Notes: generated by a model from the sequence alone, not told the origin. DNA of 64,000 bases from Enterobacteriaceae endosymbiont of Donacia sparganii (GCF_012569045.1 NZ_CP046196.1:293382-357381), one strand, 5' to 3'; numbered from the stretch's first letter, positions 28,057-41,435 are shown. Numbers and translations are program-made.

Positions 28057-29880
28057 TTATTTTTTTTTATCCCATTCAGGAGGTCTAACTTCTTTTCTAG
28101 CCATTAAATCATCAATTTGTATAATTCCTATTGTTTCATATTTAATAAGTATATTTTTCATAGCATGTAAAATATCAATATTATCTTGTAAGATTTTAAA
28201 AGATCTATTATAATTTTCTTGTATTAAATGTTTAACTTCTTGATCAATTATTTTTGCTGTTTCGTCTGACATATGTTTAGCTTTAGCAACTGATCTTCCT
28301 AAAAAAATTTCACCTTCTTCCTCTGAATATAGTAAAGGTCCTAATTTTTTTGAAAAACCCCATTGAGTCACCATATTTCTTGCAATATTAGTAGCAATTT
28401 TAATATCATTAGATGATCCTGTTGATACATATTTTTCTCCATAAATTATTTCTTCAGCAATTCTTCCGCCATATAATGTAGATATTTTGCTTTCTAATTT
28501 TTGTCTACTTATACTAATTATATCAATTTCAGGCAAAAAAAATGTTACTCCTAATGCTCTTCCTCTTGGAATAATGGTAACTTTATGTACTGGATCATGA
28601 TCTGGAACTAATCTTCCTATAATTACATGTCCGGCTTCATGATAAGCAGTTGCTTCTTTTTGTTTTTCTGTCATAACTAAAGAACGTCTTTCTGTACCCA
28701 TTAGAATTTTATCTTTTGCTTTTTCTAATTCTAACATAGAAACAAAATTATAATTTTGACGAGCTGCTAATAAAGCTGCTTCATTTATTAGATTTGCTAA
28801 ATCAGCTCCTGAAAAACCTGGAGTTCCTCTAGCTAAAATTTTTAAATCTACTTCTTTAGAAATAGGAATATTTTTAATATGTATTTTTAATACTTGTTCC
28901 CTGCCTCTAATATCTGGTAAACCAACAATTACTTGACGATCAAAACGTCCAGGTCTCAAAAGAGCTGGATCTAACACATCAGGACGATTAGTAGCTGCAA
29001 TTACTATGATACTTTCATTATTATTAAATCCATCCATTTCTACTAACATTTGGTTTAATGTCTGTTCTCTTTCATCATGTCCACCTCCTAAACCTGCCCC
29101 TCTTTGTCTTCCTACGGCATCTATTTCATCAATAAAAATAATACATGGAGCTAATTTTTTAGCTTTATTAAACATATCTCTTACTCTAGAAGCACCTACA
29201 CCAACAAACATTTCTACAAAATCAGAACCAGAAATAGTAAAAAATGGTACTTTTGATTCTCCTGCAATAGCTTTAGCTAATAATGTTTTTCCTGTTCCTG
29301 GGGGGCCTACCATTAAAATTCCTTTAGGAATTTTACCTCCTAATTTTTGAAATTTTTTAGGTTCTTTTAAATAATCAACTAATTCTTTAACTTCTTCTTT
29401 TGCTTCATCACATCCTGCAACATCATTAAATGTTATTTTTATTTGGTCTACTTTTAACATTCGAGCTTTACTTTTTCCAAAAGATAAAGCTCCTTTACTA
29501 CTATTTTGTAGTTGACGAATAAAGAAAATCCAAATTCCGATTAATAAAAACATCGGAAACCATGAAATAAAAATAGATAATAATATGCTAGGTTTTTGAA
29601 GAGGTTCTCCTAATATTTTTATATTTTTTGAAAATAGTATTTTTAGTAAATTTGAATCATGCATTGGTAAATAAGTAATATAATTACTATGATCTTTTCT
29701 AAAAACATGAATTTTTCTACCATTAATACTTGTTTTAATTATTTTATTTTGATTAACTTCAGATAAAAAAGTTGAATATGAAATTTGAATTTTTTTATTA
29801 AATTTATTTAAATTTAAACTCTGGAAAACAGATATAAATATGACTGTAATCGCTAACCAGAGAATTAGGTTTTTTGCCAT
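28057..29880 (-). CDS. ftsH: ATP-dependent zinc metalloprotease FtsH
   Basis: Membrane-anchored AAA+ protease that degrades unassembled membrane proteins and regulators. I start at the ATG giving [12 protein letters not shown], the E. coli N-terminus, rather than the TTG three codons earlier; 607 aa (E. coli 644). Two membrane spans (about 4-21 and 103-121) flank the periplasmic part. Walker A GPPGTGKT (192-199), Walker B FIDEID, the second region of homology (RPGRFD) and zinc motif HEAGH are intact. The disordered C-terminal tail of E. coli is missing. It follows rlmE by 45 bases, as in enteric bacteria. Confidence 0.98.
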   Translation of the reverse strand: MAKNLILWLAITVIFISVFQSLNLNKFNKKIQISYSTFLSEVNQNKIIKTSINGRKIHVFRKDHSNYITYLPMHDSNLLKILFSKNIKILGEPLQKPSILLSIFISWFPMFLLIGIWIFFIRQLQNSSKGALSFGKSKARMLKVDQIKITFNDVAGCDEAKEEVKELVDYLKEPKKFQKLGGKIPKGILMVGPPGTGKTLLAKAIAGESKVPFFTISGSDFVEMFVGVGASRVRDMFNKAKKLAPCIIFIDEIDAVGRQRGAGLGGGHDEREQTLNQMLVEMDGFNNNESIIVIAATNRPDVLDPALLRPGRFDRQVIVGLPDIRGREQVLKIHIKNIPISKEVDLKILARGTPGFSGADLANLINEAALLAARQNYNFVSMLELEKAKDKILMGTERRSLVMTEKQKEATAYHEAGHVIIGRLVPDHDPVHKVTIIPRGRALGVTFFLPEIDIISISRQKLESKISTLYGGRIAEEIIYGEKYVSTGSSNDIKIATNIARNMVTQWGFSKKLGPLLYSEEEGEIFLGRSVAKAKHMSDETAKIIDQEVKHLIQENYNRSFKILQDNIDILHAMKNILIKYETIGIIQIDDLMARKEVRPPEWDKKK

Positions 29881-29925
29881 ATCGTTCAAAGAGTAGCCCC
29901 TTGTAACTTTGTAATATATTTTATA

Positions 29926-30558
29926 TTAATTTTGATATCCTTTTGCAACAATATAAATTTCACTTGATTGAGATCTTGAAGCATTAGGTTTTCTAATTTT
30001 AACTATTTTAAATATAGAATTAATTTTATTGTAAAACTGATTTAATCCTTTATTTTGAAAAGTTTTTACTAAAAAAGTTCCATTATATTTTAATTGAGAA
30101 TAACATAAATTTAATGCTAATTTATTTAAATAAATAATATTCGGTATATCTATTTCTTTTATACCAGAAAAATTAGGAGATATATCAGACATTATCATAT
30201 GTACTTTAATTTTATTAATTTTTTTTATAATTTTATTTAAAAAAATAGAATTACATACATTACCTTGGTAAAAATCAACATTTTTAATATAATTCATCGG
30301 TAATATATCAAATGCTATAATTTTCCCTTTATTACCAATTTTTAATGAAGCAAAACTAGACCATCCTCCAGGAGAAGATCCTAAATCAATTATTTTCATA
30401 TCTTTTTTAAAAATTTTATCTATTTTTTCTATTTCTGCTAGTTTAAACCATGATCGTGATCTATATTTACTAATATTTTTTTTAGTTTTTTGTATATAAA
30501 AATCTTTAAAATTATTTTTTAACCATTTTTTAGATTTTTTATTTTTTTTATAATTCAT
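29926..30558 (-). CDS. rlmE: 23S rRNA (uridine-2552-2'-O)-methyltransferase
   Basis: Methylates U2552 in the A-loop of 23S rRNA, a late step of 50S assembly. At 210 aa it equals the E. coli protein (209; also called rrmJ/ftsJ). It shows RSRSWFKL (with the catalytic Lys), the SAM-binding IDLGSSPGGWS, MSDISPN, VKTFQ and SSEIYIVAKG, i.e. the K-D-K-E tetrad. It is the first gene of the rlmE-ftsH pair; its substrate, 23S rRNA, is encoded at the right end of this window. Confidence 0.97.
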   Translation of the reverse strand: MNYKKNKKSKKWLKNNFKDFYIQKTKKNISKYRSRSWFKLAEIEKIDKIFKKDMKIIDLGSSPGGWSSFASLKIGNKGKIIAFDILPMNYIKNVDFYQGNVCNSIFLNKIIKKINKIKVHMIMSDISPNFSGIKEIDIPNIIYLNKLALNLCYSQLKYNGTFLVKTFQNKGLNQFYNKINSIFKIVKIRKPNASRSQSSEIYIVAKGYQN

Positions 30559-30734
30559 AAAAATTATTTATTAATTAATAATACTAAATATTTATAATAT
30601 TAAATAATTTATGCATAATTATATCAAAATTTTTTAAATATTACAATTTGTAAAAATAAACTTATATTATAACTATTTTAGTAATTAAAATATTTTCATT
30701 AAATTATAAAAAACTATTTTTAATTAATGAACTA

Positions 30735-30765
30735 AAAAGATATTAAAAATATTTTAATATCTTTT
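30735..30765 (-). terminator. intrinsic terminator of the rpoBC operon
   Basis: A perfect 14-bp inverted repeat (30735-30748 with 30752-30765) with a 3-base loop lies 50 bases past the rpoC stop and runs into T on the minus strand. Each arm contains a single G or C. Confidence 0.75.
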
Positions 30766-30814
30766 ATTTTTAATATTTTAAATATATAAATATAAAATTT
30801 TTTAAAATATATTT

Positions 30815-33800
30815 TTAGTTAGCATTTAATAATTCGGTTAAATTAGCAGCAGCAGAATCTACTGAAGAAATCTTATTTGTTTTATTATTGACATTTTTTT
30901 TATTAACACGATTTGTATGATAAGAATATCCAGTTCCAGCAGGAATTAACCTACCTACAATTACATTTTCTTTTAATCCCTTTAATTTATCACTTTTTCC
31001 TGCTACAGAAGATTCTGTTAAAACTCTTGTTGTTTCTTGAAAAGAAGCAGCTGAAATAAAAGAAGAAGTTGCTAAAGATGCTTTAGTAATACCTAATAAA
31101 TCACGATTATATAATGCTATATTTTTACCTTTTTCTTTTAATTCTTTATTTTTTTTCTTAATTAAAGAAACTTCTACTTGTTCTCCTTCTAAAAAATTGG
31201 AATCTCCCATTTTTATTATAGTAGCTTTACGTAACATTTGACGTACAATAACTTCTATATGTTTATCATTAATTTTTACTCCTTGTAATCGATAAACATC
31301 TTGTACCTCATTAATTATATAATTAGTAACAGCATTAACACCTCTTAATCGTAAAATATCATGAGCAGATTCAGGACCGTCTGAAATAATATCACCTTTA
31401 TTTATTAATTCACCTTCAAAAACATTAATTTGTCTCCATTTTGGTATCATCTCTTCATATGGTTCAATATCTGAATTCATAGGAGTAATTATTATTCTTC
31501 TTTTACCTTTAGTTTCTTTACCAAAAGAAATAATACCACTAATTTCAGCTAAAATAGCTGCATCTTTAGGTTTTCTTGCTTCAAATAAATCTGCTACGCG
31601 AGGAAGTCCTCCAGTAATATCTTTAGTACCTCCAGATTCTTGAGGTACTTTTGCTAAAACATCACCTATATTAATATTATTACCATCTTTTAAATGTATA
31701 ATAGATTTATTAGGTAAAAAATAATGTGCTAACATATCTGTACCAGGTATAATTATATCTTTATCATTATGATCTAAAATTTTAATCATAGGTCTGAAAT
31801 CTTTACCTATAGAGGGTCTTTCTGAACTATCTAGAACAACAATAGATGATAATCCTGTTAAATCATCAGTTTGTTTTATAATTGTTTGTCCTTCTAACAT
31901 ATCAACAAATTTAATTTTACCACTAACTTCAGTAATTACTGGTCTTGTATGTGGATCCCAATATGAAACTACTTCTCCAGAAATAATATTAGATCCATTT
32001 TTTTTTGTTATTATAGCACCATAAGGTATTTTATAACTTTCTATAATTTTATTTAAATGATTAATAACTTTTAATTCAGCATTTCTAGAAATTACTACTA
32101 ATTTATTAGCAGAATTTATTACTGATTTTACATTTATTAATTTTATAATTCCATTGTCTTTTACCTGAATGCTAGATTCTGCGGCAGATCTTGATGCAGC
32201 CCCTCCAATATGGAAAGTTCTCATTGTTAATTGGGTACCCGGTTCTCCTATAGATTGAGCTGCAATAACCCCTATTGCTTCTCCTTTATTTATAATATGG
32301 CCCCTAGCTAAATCACGACCATAACAATATGAACATACACCAAAATGAGTTTCACAACTAACAACTGATCTAACTTTAATAGTATCAATAGAATATTGTT
32401 CTAATATATGACAATATTTTTCATTTAATAATGTATTTCTATAAATTAGAATTGTTTTTCCATCTTTTTTAAAAATATTTTCAGCAGTAACTCTACCTAA
32501 AACTCTTTCTTTTAATGATTCTTTTATATCTCCTCCTGTTATAATAGAAGAAATTCTTATTCCTTCTAAAGTTAAACAATCATCTTCTGTTATAACTAAG
32601 TCTTGAGCAACATCTACTAATCTTCTAGTTAAATATCCAGAATTAGCTGTTTTCAAAGCAGTATCAGCTAATCCTTTTCTTGCTCCATGAGTAGAAATAA
32701 AATATTGTAAAACATTTAAACCTTCTCTAAAATTTGCAATAATTGGAGTTTCGATAATAGAACCATCAGGTTTTGCCATTAAACCTCTCATACCCGCTAA
32801 TTGCCTGATTTGTGCAGCTGAACCTCTAGCACCAGAATCTGCCATCATAAAAATATTATTAAAAGAACTTTGTTCAACCATTAATCCTTTTTTATTAATT
32901 ACTTTTTCAACTGATAAATTTTTCATCATAGCTTTAGCTACTTTTTCATTAGCTGCTGCCCAAATATCAATAACTTTATTATATCTTTCACCAGAAGTAA
33001 CAAGACCTGATTGAAATTGTTCTTGAATTTCAGTTACTTCATCTTCTGCTTCATTAATAATTTCAGTTTTATTATTAGGTATAACAATATCATCTATACC
33101 TACAGAAGCACCTGATTTAGCTGCATAATAAAAACCAGTATACATAATTTGATCTGCAAAAATAACTGTAGATTTTAATCCTAAAATTCGATAACATGTA
33201 TTTAACATTTGAGAAATATCTTTTTTTCCTAAAGTTTTATTTACCATAGAATATGGTATTCCTTTAGGAACTTGAGTCCAAAAAATAGCTCTTCCAATTG
33301 TAGTATTAACAATAATAGTATTTTTAAGTAATTTATTTGTTAATAAATCCTTAGTATATTCTGTAATTTTAATTTTTACACAAGCATGTAGATCAGCCTG
33401 TCCTATATTATAAGCACGCTCTGCCTCCTTAGGACCTGTTAATATCATTCCCTCCCCATATGCATTAATTTTGTCTTTAGTCATATAATATATTCCTAAT
33501 ACCACATCTTGTGATGGTACAATAATTGGTTCTCCATTTGCTGGAGATAAAATATTATTAGTAGACATCATCAAAATTCTTGCTTCTAATTGAGCTTCTA
33601 ATGTTAAAGGAATATGTACAGCCATTTGATCACCATCAAAATCAGCATTATATGCGGCACATACTAGAGGATGTAATTGTATTGCTTTACCTTCGATTAA
33701 AATTGGTTCAAAAGCTTGTATACCTAATCTATGTAAAGTAGGAGCTCTATTTAATAATACAGGATGTTCTTTTATTACTTCATCTAATATATCCCATACT

Positions 33801-35020
33801 ATTGAGTCTTCTTTCTCTACCATTTTTTTTGCAGCTTTAATAGTAGTAGCAAAACCCTTTATTTCTAATTTACCATATATAAATGGTTTAAATAATTCTA
33901 ATGCCATTTTTTTAGGCAAACCACATTGGTGTAAACGTAAATAAGGTCCTACAGTTATAACAGACCTTCCTGAATAATCTACTCTTTTACCTAATAAATT
34001 TTGTCTAAATCTTCCTTGTTTTCCTTTAATCATATCTGCTAATGATTTTAAAGGACGTTTGTTAGAACCTGTTATAGCTTTACCTCTTCTACCATTATCT
34101 AGTAATGCATCTACTGCTTCTTGTAACATTCTTTTTTCATTTTTTATTATAATATCAGGTGCTGATAATTCTAATAAACGTTTTAATCTATTATTACGAT
34201 TAATAACACGACGATATAAATCATTTAAATCTGATGTTGCAAATCTTCCTCCATCTAAAGGAACTAAAGGTCTTAAATCAGGAGGTAAAACAGGTAAAAC
34301 TGTCATTATCATCCATTCTGGTTTATTACCTGAATATATAAAAGATTCTAATAATTTTATTCTTTTAGCTATTTTTTTTCTTTTAGTATCTGAATTTGTA
34401 TTATTTAAATCATTACGTAATATTTTACATTCTTGTTTTAAATTAATATTTTTTAATAAATATTGTATAGCTTCTGCGCCTATTTTTGCTTCAAATTCAT
34501 TTCCAAATTCTTCTAATAAATCTAAATACTGTTCTTCAGATAAAATTTGTTTTTTTTCTAATGAAGTAATACCTTCATCTATCACAACATAAGATTCAAA
34601 ATATAAAATTTTTTCTATATTTTTTAAAGGCATATTTAGTAACAATCCTATCCTAGAAGGTAATGATTTTAAAAACCATATATGTGCAATTGGAGAAGCT
34701 AATTCAATATGACCCATTCGATCTCTTCTTACTTTTGTTTGTGTAACTTCGACTCCACATTTTTCACAAACAACACCTCTATGTTTTAGACGTTTATATT
34801 TACCACATAAACATTCATAATCTTTAATAGGTCCAAAAATACGAGCACAGAATAAACCATCTCTTTCTGGTTTAAAAGTACGATAATTAATTGTTTCAGG
34901 TTTTTTTACTTCTCCAAAAGACCAAGATTTTATCATATCAGAAGAAGCTAAAGAAAGTTTTATTGCATCAAATTCTTCTATTTTATTTTGTGATTTTAAA
35001 AAATTAAATAAATCTTTCAC
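30815..35020 (-). CDS. rpoC: RNA polymerase beta-prime subunit
   Basis: Catalytic subunit of RNA polymerase. The 1401 aa product aligns with the 1407 aa E. coli protein from MKDLFNFLK to the C-terminus. The active-site [15 protein letters not shown], the N-terminal zinc finger (CLCGKYKR...CEKC), the second zinc site ([12 protein letters not shown]) and the bridge-helix/trigger-loop region ([23 protein letters not shown]) are intact. The start is GTG, as in E. coli, with GAGG 10 bases upstream. It ends the large ribosomal/polymerase cluster and follows rpoB by 55 bases. Confidence 0.99.
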   Translation of the reverse strand: MKDLFNFLKSQNKIEEFDAIKLSLASSDMIKSWSFGEVKKPETINYRTFKPERDGLFCARIFGPIKDYECLCGKYKRLKHRGVVCEKCGVEVTQTKVRRDRMGHIELASPIAHIWFLKSLPSRIGLLLNMPLKNIEKILYFESYVVIDEGITSLEKKQILSEEQYLDLLEEFGNEFEAKIGAEAIQYLLKNINLKQECKILRNDLNNTNSDTKRKKIAKRIKLLESFIYSGNKPEWMIMTVLPVLPPDLRPLVPLDGGRFATSDLNDLYRRVINRNNRLKRLLELSAPDIIIKNEKRMLQEAVDALLDNGRRGKAITGSNKRPLKSLADMIKGKQGRFRQNLLGKRVDYSGRSVITVGPYLRLHQCGLPKKMALELFKPFIYGKLEIKGFATTIKAAKKMVEKEDSIVWDILDEVIKEHPVLLNRAPTLHRLGIQAFEPILIEGKAIQLHPLVCAAYNADFDGDQMAVHIPLTLEAQLEARILMMSTNNILSPANGEPIIVPSQDVVLGIYYMTKDKINAYGEGMILTGPKEAERAYNIGQADLHACVKIKITEYTKDLLTNKLLKNTIIVNTTIGRAIFWTQVPKGIPYSMVNKTLGKKDISQMLNTCYRILGLKSTVIFADQIMYTGFYYAAKSGASVGIDDIVIPNNKTEIINEAEDEVTEIQEQFQSGLVTSGERYNKVIDIWAAANEKVAKAMMKNLSVEKVINKKGLMVEQSSFNNIFMMADSGARGSAAQIRQLAGMRGLMAKPDGSIIETPIIANFREGLNVLQYFISTHGARKGLADTALKTANSGYLTRRLVDVAQDLVITEDDCLTLEGIRISSIITGGDIKESLKERVLGRVTAENIFKKDGKTILIYRNTLLNEKYCHILEQYSIDTIKVRSVVSCETHFGVCSYCYGRDLARGHIINKGEAIGVIAAQSIGEPGTQLTMRTFHIGGAASRSAAESSIQVKDNGIIKLINVKSVINSANKLVVISRNAELKVINHLNKIIESYKIPYGAIITKKNGSNIISGEVVSYWDPHTRPVITEVSGKIKFVDMLEGQTIIKQTDDLTGLSSIVVLDSSERPSIGKDFRPMIKILDHNDKDIIIPGTDMLAHYFLPNKSIIHLKDGNNINIGDVLAKVPQESGGTKDITGGLPRVADLFEARKPKDAAILAEISGIISFGKETKGKRRIIITPMNSDIEPYEEMIPKWRQINVFEGELINKGDIISDGPESAHDILRLRGVNAVTNYIINEVQDVYRLQGVKINDKHIEVIVRQMLRKATIIKMGDSNFLEGEQVEVSLIKKKNKELKEKGKNIALYNRDLLGITKASLATSSFISAASFQETTRVLTESSVAGKSDKLKGLKENVIVGRLIPAGTGYSYHTNRVNKKNVNNKTNKISSVDSAAANLTELLNAN

Positions 35021-35075
35021 AAATTTATTACCTCAATCATATTATGAATCAGTAAAAATATTTAATATTAAATAA

Positions 35076-38000
35076 TTATTTATTTTCTAAATTAATATTT
35101 ATACCTAATGAACGTATTTCTTTAAGTAACACATTAAAAGATTCTGGAATTCCAGCTTCCATTTGATGATTTCCATCAACAATATTTTTATACATTTTTG
35201 TTCTACCATTTACATCATCAGATTTAATAGTTAACATTTCTTGCAAAGTATATGCTGCTCCATATGCTTCTAACGCCCAAACTTCCATTTCTCCAAATCT
35301 TTGTCCACCAAATTGTGCTTTTCCACCTAATGGTTGTTGAGTTACAAGGCTATATGATCCGGTAGATCTAGCGTGCATTTTATCATCTACTAAATGATTT
35401 AATTTCAACATATACATGTATCCTACAGTTACTGGTCTTTCAAAAACTTCACCTGTACGTCCATCATATAATTTAATTTGTCCAGAAATTGGTATATTTG
35501 ATAATTTTAATAATTCTTTTATTTCCTTTTCTTGCGCACCATCAAAAACTGGCGTAGCAATAGGCATTCCTTGTTTTAGATTATTAGCAAGTAAAATAAT
35601 TTCATTATCAGTAAAATTATTTAAATTTATTTTTTGACATATATTATTTCCAACATTATATGCTTTATGTAAAAAAATACGTATCTTTTCTATATTTATT
35701 TTTTCTTTTAATAAAATATTAATTTGATTTCCAATGCCTTTAGCCGCCATTCCTAAATGAGTTTCTAAAATTTGACCTATATTCATTCTAGATGGAACAC
35801 CTAATGGATTTAAAACAATATCAATAGGAATACCATTTTCATCATAAGGCATATCTTCTACGGGACAAATCTTAGAAATCACGCCTTTATTCCCATGTCT
35901 TCCCGCCATTTTATCACCTGGTTGTATTTGTCTTTTAACTGCTAAATTTACTTTAATAATTTTTAAGATACCAGGAGCTAAATCATTTCCTTGTGTAATT
36001 TTAATTTTTTGTAATTCTATTTTTTTTTTAAAAATATCTTTTATTTTTTTAAATTGTTTAATAAAATTAACTAATTCTTTTTGTTTATTTTCATCTTTTA
36101 AAGAGATAGAATTAATGAAATTAATATCAAAATTTTTTATATTTTCTTTATTAAGAAAATTATTTTTTAATAAAAAATTTTTTATATTTAATAATATATT
36201 TGTTTCAAAAATTTTTTGTTCAGCAAATAAATCTTCTTTAATTTGTTTTAATTGCATTTCTTCAATTTCTATTGTTCTTTTATCTTTTTTAACTCCTTCT
36301 CTTGTAAAAATTTGTACATCAATAACTGTACCATATACTCCATTAGGAACTCTTAAAGAAGTGTCTTTAACATCAGAAGCTTTTTCGCCAAAAATAGCAC
36401 GTAATAATTTTTCTTCTGGCGATAATTGCGTTTCTCCTTTAGGAGTTACCTTACCTACAAGAATATCTCCATTTTTTACTTCAGCACCAATATATACAAT
36501 TCCACATTCATCAAGTTTAGATAAAGAAGATTCACTGACATTAGGTATGTCTGATGTAATTTCTTCTGGTCCTAATTTTGTATCACGAGATATACAAGAT
36601 AATTCTTGTATATGTATAGTAGTAAATTTATCTTCTTGAATAATTTTTTCTGATAATAAAATAGAATCTTCAAAATTATAACCATTCCAAGGCATAAAAG
36701 CTACTCTCATGTTTTGACCAAGTGCTAGTTCTCCCAAATCTGTAGCAGGACCATCTGCTAATACATCACCTTTTTTAATTAATTCTCCTAAATTTACACA
36801 TGGAGTTTGATTAATACATGTATTTTGATTAGATCTTGTATATTTTTCTAAATGATATATATCTATATTATTTTTATTATCAATAATATCATTTATTTTA
36901 ACAATAATACGAGAAGCATCAACATATTGTATAATTCCAGAATTTTTAGCAATAACAGTAACTCCTGAGTCGATTGCTACAATTCTTTCCATCCCTGTTC
37001 CCACTAAAGGTTTCTCTGCTTTTAATGTTGGAACTGCTTGTCTCTGCATATTAGCTCCCATTAAAGCACGATTAGCATCATCATGCTCTAAAAAAGGAAT
37101 TAAAGAAGCACCTATAGAAACAATTTGTTGTGTAGAAACATCCATATAATGGATTTGTTCTTTTTTAAATAAACTTGATTCATTTTTATAACGACATGTA
37201 ATAAATTCATCAATAATATATCCATATTTATTAATATTAATATTAGCTTGTGCAATAATAAAATTTCCTTCTTCAATTGAAGATAAATAATTAATTTTAT
37301 CAGTAACAAATCCGTTTTTAACTACTCTATATGGTGATTCTAAAAATCCATATTCATTTGTTCTAGCATAAATTGATAATGAATTTATTAAACCTATATT
37401 AGGACCTTCTGGAGTTTCAATAGGACATATTCTTCCATAATGTGTAGGATGTACATCTCTAACTTCAAAACCAGCTCTTTCTCGAGTTAATCCTCCTGGT
37501 CCTAAAGCAGAAATACGACGTTTATGTGTAATTTCTGATAATGGATTATTTTGATCCATAAATTGTGATAATTGACTAGAACAAAAAAATTCTTTTAATG
37601 CAGCGGAAATAGGTTTAGAATTAATCATGTCTTGAGGCATTAAAGTATCTAAATCACCTAAAGATAATCTTTCTTTAACTGCTCTTTCAACTCTTATTAA
37701 ACCTATACGAAATTGATTTTCTGCCATTTCTCCAATAGAACGAATTCTTCTATTTCCTAAATGATCAATATCATCAACATTTCCTTTACCATTACGAATG
37801 CTAATTAATTTTTTAATAACGTCAACAATATCTTCTTTACTTAAAATTCCTTTTCCAGAAATACATTCACGCAATAAAGAACGATTAAATTTCATTCTTC
37901 CTACAGGAGATAAATCATATCTATCTTCTACAAAAAATAATTTTTTAAATAATGCTTCTGCTGCTTCTTTTGTAGGTGGTTCTCCAGGACGCATCATTCT

Positions 38001-39098
38001 ATAAATTTCTACTAAAGCATCTAAACGATTAGATGTACTATCTAATTTTAATGTTTCAGAAATATAAGAACCATGATCTAGATCATTAGTAAAAATAGTT
38101 TCAATAGTATTATAATTTTTAAAAATTTTATTAATAATATTTATTGATAAAGGAAAATTTGTAGAAATAATTACTTCTCCTGTTTTTTTATCTATATAAT
38201 CTTTTGTAACTATTTTTCCTACCATATATTCTATAGGAATATTAATACATGTTACTTTATCTTTTATTAAATGATTAATATGACGTATAGTAATTCTTTT
38301 TCCTTTTTCTATATAAGTCATATTATTATATTTAATATTAAAAAAAGCTGTTTCTCCTCTTAATCTATCTGGTATTAATATCATTGATATTTGATTATTT
38401 TTTATTTTATAAATATTTTTTTTAAAAAAAATATTTAATATTTCTTCTATATTATAACCTAAAGCACGTAAAATAATTGTAACTGGTAATTTTCTTCTTC
38501 TATCTATCCGAACAAAAATATTATCTTTAGGATCAAATTCAAAATCTAACCAAGAACCTCTATAAGGAATAATACGAGCATTATATAATATTTTTCCTGA
38601 TGAATGTGTTTTACCTTTATCACTATCGAAAAAAACTCCTGGACTTCTATGTAATTGGGAAACTACAACACGTTCAATACCGTTAACTATAAAAGTACCA
38701 TTTTTTGTCATTAATGGGATTTCTCCCATATATACTTCTTGTTCCTTTATATTTTTAATTAATAATTCAGGTTTATCTTTATCATATATAATTAATCGTA
38801 ATATCGCTCTAACAGGTGCAGCATAGGTCATACCTCTTGTATGACATTCTTTGACATTAAAAAGTGATTTTCCTAAACGATAACTTAAATATTCTAACTT
38901 AGAATAACCACTATAACTAGATATAGGAAAAATACTCTTAAATGCAGCTTCTAAACCATATTTTCCTTTAGGGTCTTTTTTTATAAATTTTTTAAATGAA
39001 TCTATTTGAATAGAAAGTAAATATGGAATATTTAAAATCTGTGGTCTTTTTCCAAAATTTTTACGAATACGTTTTTTTTCAGTTTGAGAATAAACCAT
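35076..39098 (-). CDS. rpoB: RNA polymerase beta subunit
   Basis: Second catalytic subunit of RNA polymerase, 1340 aa (E. coli 1342). The rifampicin-pocket region [24 protein letters not shown] has the wild-type residues at the common resistance positions. [15 protein letters not shown]-type segments and the C-terminal [25 protein letters not shown] clamp-contact motif are conserved. An Asn/Lys-rich insertion region lies near the middle-to-C-terminal part. GAGG lies 6 bases before the ATG. It sits between rplL and rpoC as in the E. coli beta operon. Confidence 0.99.
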   Translation of the reverse strand: MVYSQTEKKRIRKNFGKRPQILNIPYLLSIQIDSFKKFIKKDPKGKYGLEAAFKSIFPISSYSGYSKLEYLSYRLGKSLFNVKECHTRGMTYAAPVRAILRLIIYDKDKPELLIKNIKEQEVYMGEIPLMTKNGTFIVNGIERVVVSQLHRSPGVFFDSDKGKTHSSGKILYNARIIPYRGSWLDFEFDPKDNIFVRIDRRRKLPVTIILRALGYNIEEILNIFFKKNIYKIKNNQISMILIPDRLRGETAFFNIKYNNMTYIEKGKRITIRHINHLIKDKVTCINIPIEYMVGKIVTKDYIDKKTGEVIISTNFPLSINIINKIFKNYNTIETIFTNDLDHGSYISETLKLDSTSNRLDALVEIYRMMRPGEPPTKEAAEALFKKLFFVEDRYDLSPVGRMKFNRSLLRECISGKGILSKEDIVDVIKKLISIRNGKGNVDDIDHLGNRRIRSIGEMAENQFRIGLIRVERAVKERLSLGDLDTLMPQDMINSKPISAALKEFFCSSQLSQFMDQNNPLSEITHKRRISALGPGGLTRERAGFEVRDVHPTHYGRICPIETPEGPNIGLINSLSIYARTNEYGFLESPYRVVKNGFVTDKINYLSSIEEGNFIIAQANININKYGYIIDEFITCRYKNESSLFKKEQIHYMDVSTQQIVSIGASLIPFLEHDDANRALMGANMQRQAVPTLKAEKPLVGTGMERIVAIDSGVTVIAKNSGIIQYVDASRIIVKINDIIDNKNNIDIYHLEKYTRSNQNTCINQTPCVNLGELIKKGDVLADGPATDLGELALGQNMRVAFMPWNGYNFEDSILLSEKIIQEDKFTTIHIQELSCISRDTKLGPEEITSDIPNVSESSLSKLDECGIVYIGAEVKNGDILVGKVTPKGETQLSPEEKLLRAIFGEKASDVKDTSLRVPNGVYGTVIDVQIFTREGVKKDKRTIEIEEMQLKQIKEDLFAEQKIFETNILLNIKNFLLKNNFLNKENIKNFDINFINSISLKDENKQKELVNFIKQFKKIKDIFKKKIELQKIKITQGNDLAPGILKIIKVNLAVKRQIQPGDKMAGRHGNKGVISKICPVEDMPYDENGIPIDIVLNPLGVPSRMNIGQILETHLGMAAKGIGNQINILLKEKINIEKIRIFLHKAYNVGNNICQKINLNNFTDNEIILLANNLKQGMPIATPVFDGAQEKEIKELLKLSNIPISGQIKLYDGRTGEVFERPVTVGYMYMLKLNHLVDDKMHARSTGSYSLVTQQPLGGKAQFGGQRFGEMEVWALEAYGAAYTLQEMLTIKSDDVNGRTKMYKNIVDGNHQMEAGIPESFNVLLKEIRSLGININLENK

Positions 39099-39203
39099 AT
39101 GGTTCCTCAGTTATCTGATAAATTAAATAATTTAATTAAATTAATATCTATTTGTATAAATAATATTTATATAAATAAAATTTTTATTAAAGTTTTTATA
39201 AAA

Positions 39204-39572
39204 TTATTTAATTTCTATTTCCGCTCCGGAAATTTTTAATTTAGATTCTAAATCTAATGCTTCTTCTTTAGTAATAGATTCTTTTAATATAACAGGAGCT
39301 GATTCAACTAAATCTTTAGCTTCTTTTAATCCTAAATTCATTATACTCCTAACAGCTTTTATTACTGAAATTTTATTATTTCCTATACTTTTTAAGTAGA
39401 TAGTAAATTCTGTTTGTTCTACTTTTTTTTCTTGATTTTTGTTACTAATTTCTTCATTTTTTATAATACTAGAAACACCAAATTTTTTTTCTATAGAACT
39501 TATTAATTCCATTATGTCCATAATAGACATAGATTCTATAGCTTCTATTATTTGTTCTTTAGTTATTGGCAT
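39204..39572 (-). CDS. rplL: 50S ribosomal protein L7/L12
   Basis: Stalk protein that recruits translational GTPases (EF-Tu, EF-G and IF-2, all encoded here). 122 aa (E. coli 121). N-terminal dimerisation part (MPITKEQIIEAI), a hinge that is Asn/Lys/Glu-rich instead of Ala-rich, and the conserved C-terminal domain (KISVIKAVRSIMNLGLKEAKDLVESAP). It follows rplJ by 48 bases. Confidence 0.97.
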   Translation of the reverse strand: MPITKEQIIEAIESMSIMDIMELISSIEKKFGVSSIIKNEEISNKNQEKKVEQTEFTIYLKSIGNNKISVIKAVRSIMNLGLKEAKDLVESAPVILKESITKEEALDLESKLKISGAEIEIK

Positions 39573-39620
39573 AATACTTTCCTAAAAATAATAAGAATAT
39601 TTTATTAAAATAAAACAAAT

Positions 39621-40109
39621 TTATTTTATATTTTTAATTATAAGTAAAATTTTAAGAAATTGTCCTATAGAAATATTTTTTATAATTATTAAAAAACGTG
39701 TGATTGCTTCTTTATATGTAGGTAATTCTGCTAAAAGATCAATATTTTCACTATTTATTATTTTATTATTAAATGAAGCTGCTTTAATTTTTAAATTTTC
39801 ATCTAATTTACTAAATTCTTTAATTAAACGAGCAGCGGCACCAGGATGCTTAAGAGAATAAGCTATTAATATAGGGCCGTGTATTAATGAATCTAAACAT
39901 TGAAAATTACTATTTTTTATTATTAATTTTAATAATTTATTTCTTATAATATTTATAACAACATTATTTTCTCTACTTTTTTTTCTTAATTTATTTAAAT
40001 TATTACTATTAACACCACAAAAATCAACTATTACAGCTGATAAAGCAATTTTATTTATTTGACTTATTTTTGCAACAATCATTTTTTTTTTTGTAATATT
40101 TAAAGACAT
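39621..40109 (-). CDS. rplJ: 50S ribosomal protein L10
   Basis: Base of the L7/L12 stalk; binds 23S rRNA and, in E. coli, represses its own operon. 162 aa (E. coli 165), with SAVIVDFCGV, HPGAAARLIKEF and LPTYKEAITR recognisable. The only AGGAG upstream (40125-40129) is 15 bases from the ATG, an unusually long spacing. A TATAAT at 40159-40154 in the 127-base gap before it could be a -10 box of an internal promoter but has no good -35. Confidence 0.96.
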   Translation of the reverse strand: MSLNITKKKMIVAKISQINKIALSAVIVDFCGVNSNNLNKLRKKSRENNVVINIIRNKLLKLIIKNSNFQCLDSLIHGPILIAYSLKHPGAAARLIKEFSKLDENLKIKAASFNNKIINSENIDLLAELPTYKEAITRFLIIIKNISIGQFLKILLIIKNIK

Positions 40110-40236
40110 TATAAGATTATTGCACTCCTGATTTTATAAAAAATTATTATTGTATTATACAGTATAGATTATATTAAAACATTAAATTTTTATTAAAAAC
40201 TATAACTTTAATATAAAAAATTTGTAAAGAAAAATA

Positions 40237-40938
40237 TTAATTTATTAAATTTATGCAATCTTTAGTAATTTCTATAGAAATTCCCATAGTAGATGATATA
40301 CATATTTTTTTAAAAAAATTACCTTTTAATTTTATTGGTTTATATTTTTTTAAAATTTTTAATAAATTTATTAAATTTTCTTTAATTTTAATATTTTCAA
40401 AATTAATTTTACCTATATTAGTATGAATAATACCATTTTTATCATTACGAAAATTAATTTGCCCATTACGTATTTTTTCTATTGTTTCAGTTATATTATT
40501 TGTTATTGTTCCTAATTTAGGATTAGGCATTAATCCTTTAGGTCCTAAAATAGGTCCTAATTTACTAACTATATTCATAGCTTCTGGAGTAGATATTACT
40601 ACATCAAATTTTTTTTCTCCATTAGTAATTTTTGTTGATAAATCATCCATTCCTATTAATTTTACTCCTAATTTTTTTGCTTGCTGTGCTTCTTGCCCAT
40701 CAGCAAAAACAGCTAATCTTATATTTTTTCCGGTACCATGGGGTAAACAAACACTACCTCTAATATTTTGTTCTGTTTTTTTAGGATTTATACCTAAATT
40801 TATAGAAACATCAATACTTTCAATAAATTTTACTTTACTTAGTAATTTTAAATTATTAAGAGCATTTTCAATAGAAAATTGTTTTTTTAAATTTATGTTT
40901 TTATACATATAATCCATACGTTTTGTTAATTTTACCAT
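40237..40938 (-). CDS. rplA: 50S ribosomal protein L1
   Basis: L1-stalk protein, 233 aa (E. coli 234). Conserved blocks: GINPKKTEQNIRGSVCLPHGTGK, VFADGQEAQQAKK, LGPILGPKGLMPNPKLGT and the C-terminal SSTMG. It starts 6 bases after the rplK stop, so the two are probably translationally coupled as in E. coli, where L1 represses the rplKA message. Confidence 0.98.
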   Translation of the reverse strand: MVKLTKRMDYMYKNINLKKQFSIENALNNLKLLSKVKFIESIDVSINLGINPKKTEQNIRGSVCLPHGTGKNIRLAVFADGQEAQQAKKLGVKLIGMDDLSTKITNGEKKFDVVISTPEAMNIVSKLGPILGPKGLMPNPKLGTITNNITETIEKIRNGQINFRNDKNGIIHTNIGKINFENIKIKENLINLLKILKKYKPIKLKGNFFKKICISSTMGISIEITKDCINLIN

Positions 40939-40944
40939 TATATT

Positions 40945-41373
40945 TTAATCCTCAACAATTAATCCCATTGAACGAGCAGTTCCTTCTATAGAAGACATCA
41001 TAGATTTAATATTAATTCCAGTCATATCAATATATTTAATTTCTGCAATTTTTCTTATTTGTTCTTGTGTTATCGAACCTATTTTATCTATTTTAGGTTT
41101 ATTAGATCCTTTTTTAATTCCTAATATTTTTTTTATTATTGCAGATACTGGAGGAGTTTTTGTAATAAATGTAAAAGTTTTATCGACATAAATTGTAATT
41201 ATTACTGGTATAGGAGTGCCTTTTTCTAGGCTATTTGTTTTTAAATTAAAATCTTTACAAAAATTCATAATATTTACACCATGCTGTCCTAGCGCAGGGC
41301 CAATAGGAGGACTAGGATTTGCATTACCAGCAGGTACTTGTAACTTAACATAAGTTTTAATTTTTTTTGCCAT
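40945..41373 (-). CDS. rplK: 50S ribosomal protein L11
   Basis: GTPase-centre protein binding 23S rRNA near the stalk; 142 aa as in E. coli. [32 protein letters not shown] is nearly unchanged, and the C-terminal RNA-binding domain ([12 protein letters not shown]) is complete. It lies between nusG and rplA. Confidence 0.98.
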   Translation of the reverse strand: MAKKIKTYVKLQVPAGNANPSPPIGPALGQHGVNIMNFCKDFNLKTNSLEKGTPIPVIITIYVDKTFTFITKTPPVSAIIKKILGIKKGSNKPKIDKIGSITQEQIRKIAEIKYIDMTGINIKSMMSSIEGTARSMGLIVED

Positions 41374-41435
41374 AAATATATCTCAATTAATTATTTAAAA
41401 TAAAAAAGATTTAGATTTTTTATTATTATAAATAT

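Noticed and set aside
34059..34592. A 177-codon frame antisense to rpoC, with similar ones in rpoB (36115-36639) and ftsH (29006-29350)
   Set aside because: They mirror highly conserved coding sequence; no ribosome binding site or family resemblance, and long antisense frames are expected when the sense strand avoids certain codons.
40154..40159. TATAAT upstream of rplJ as an internal promoter
   Set aside because: The hexamer is perfect but there is no acceptable -35 box 16-18 bases upstream; mentioned only under rplJ.
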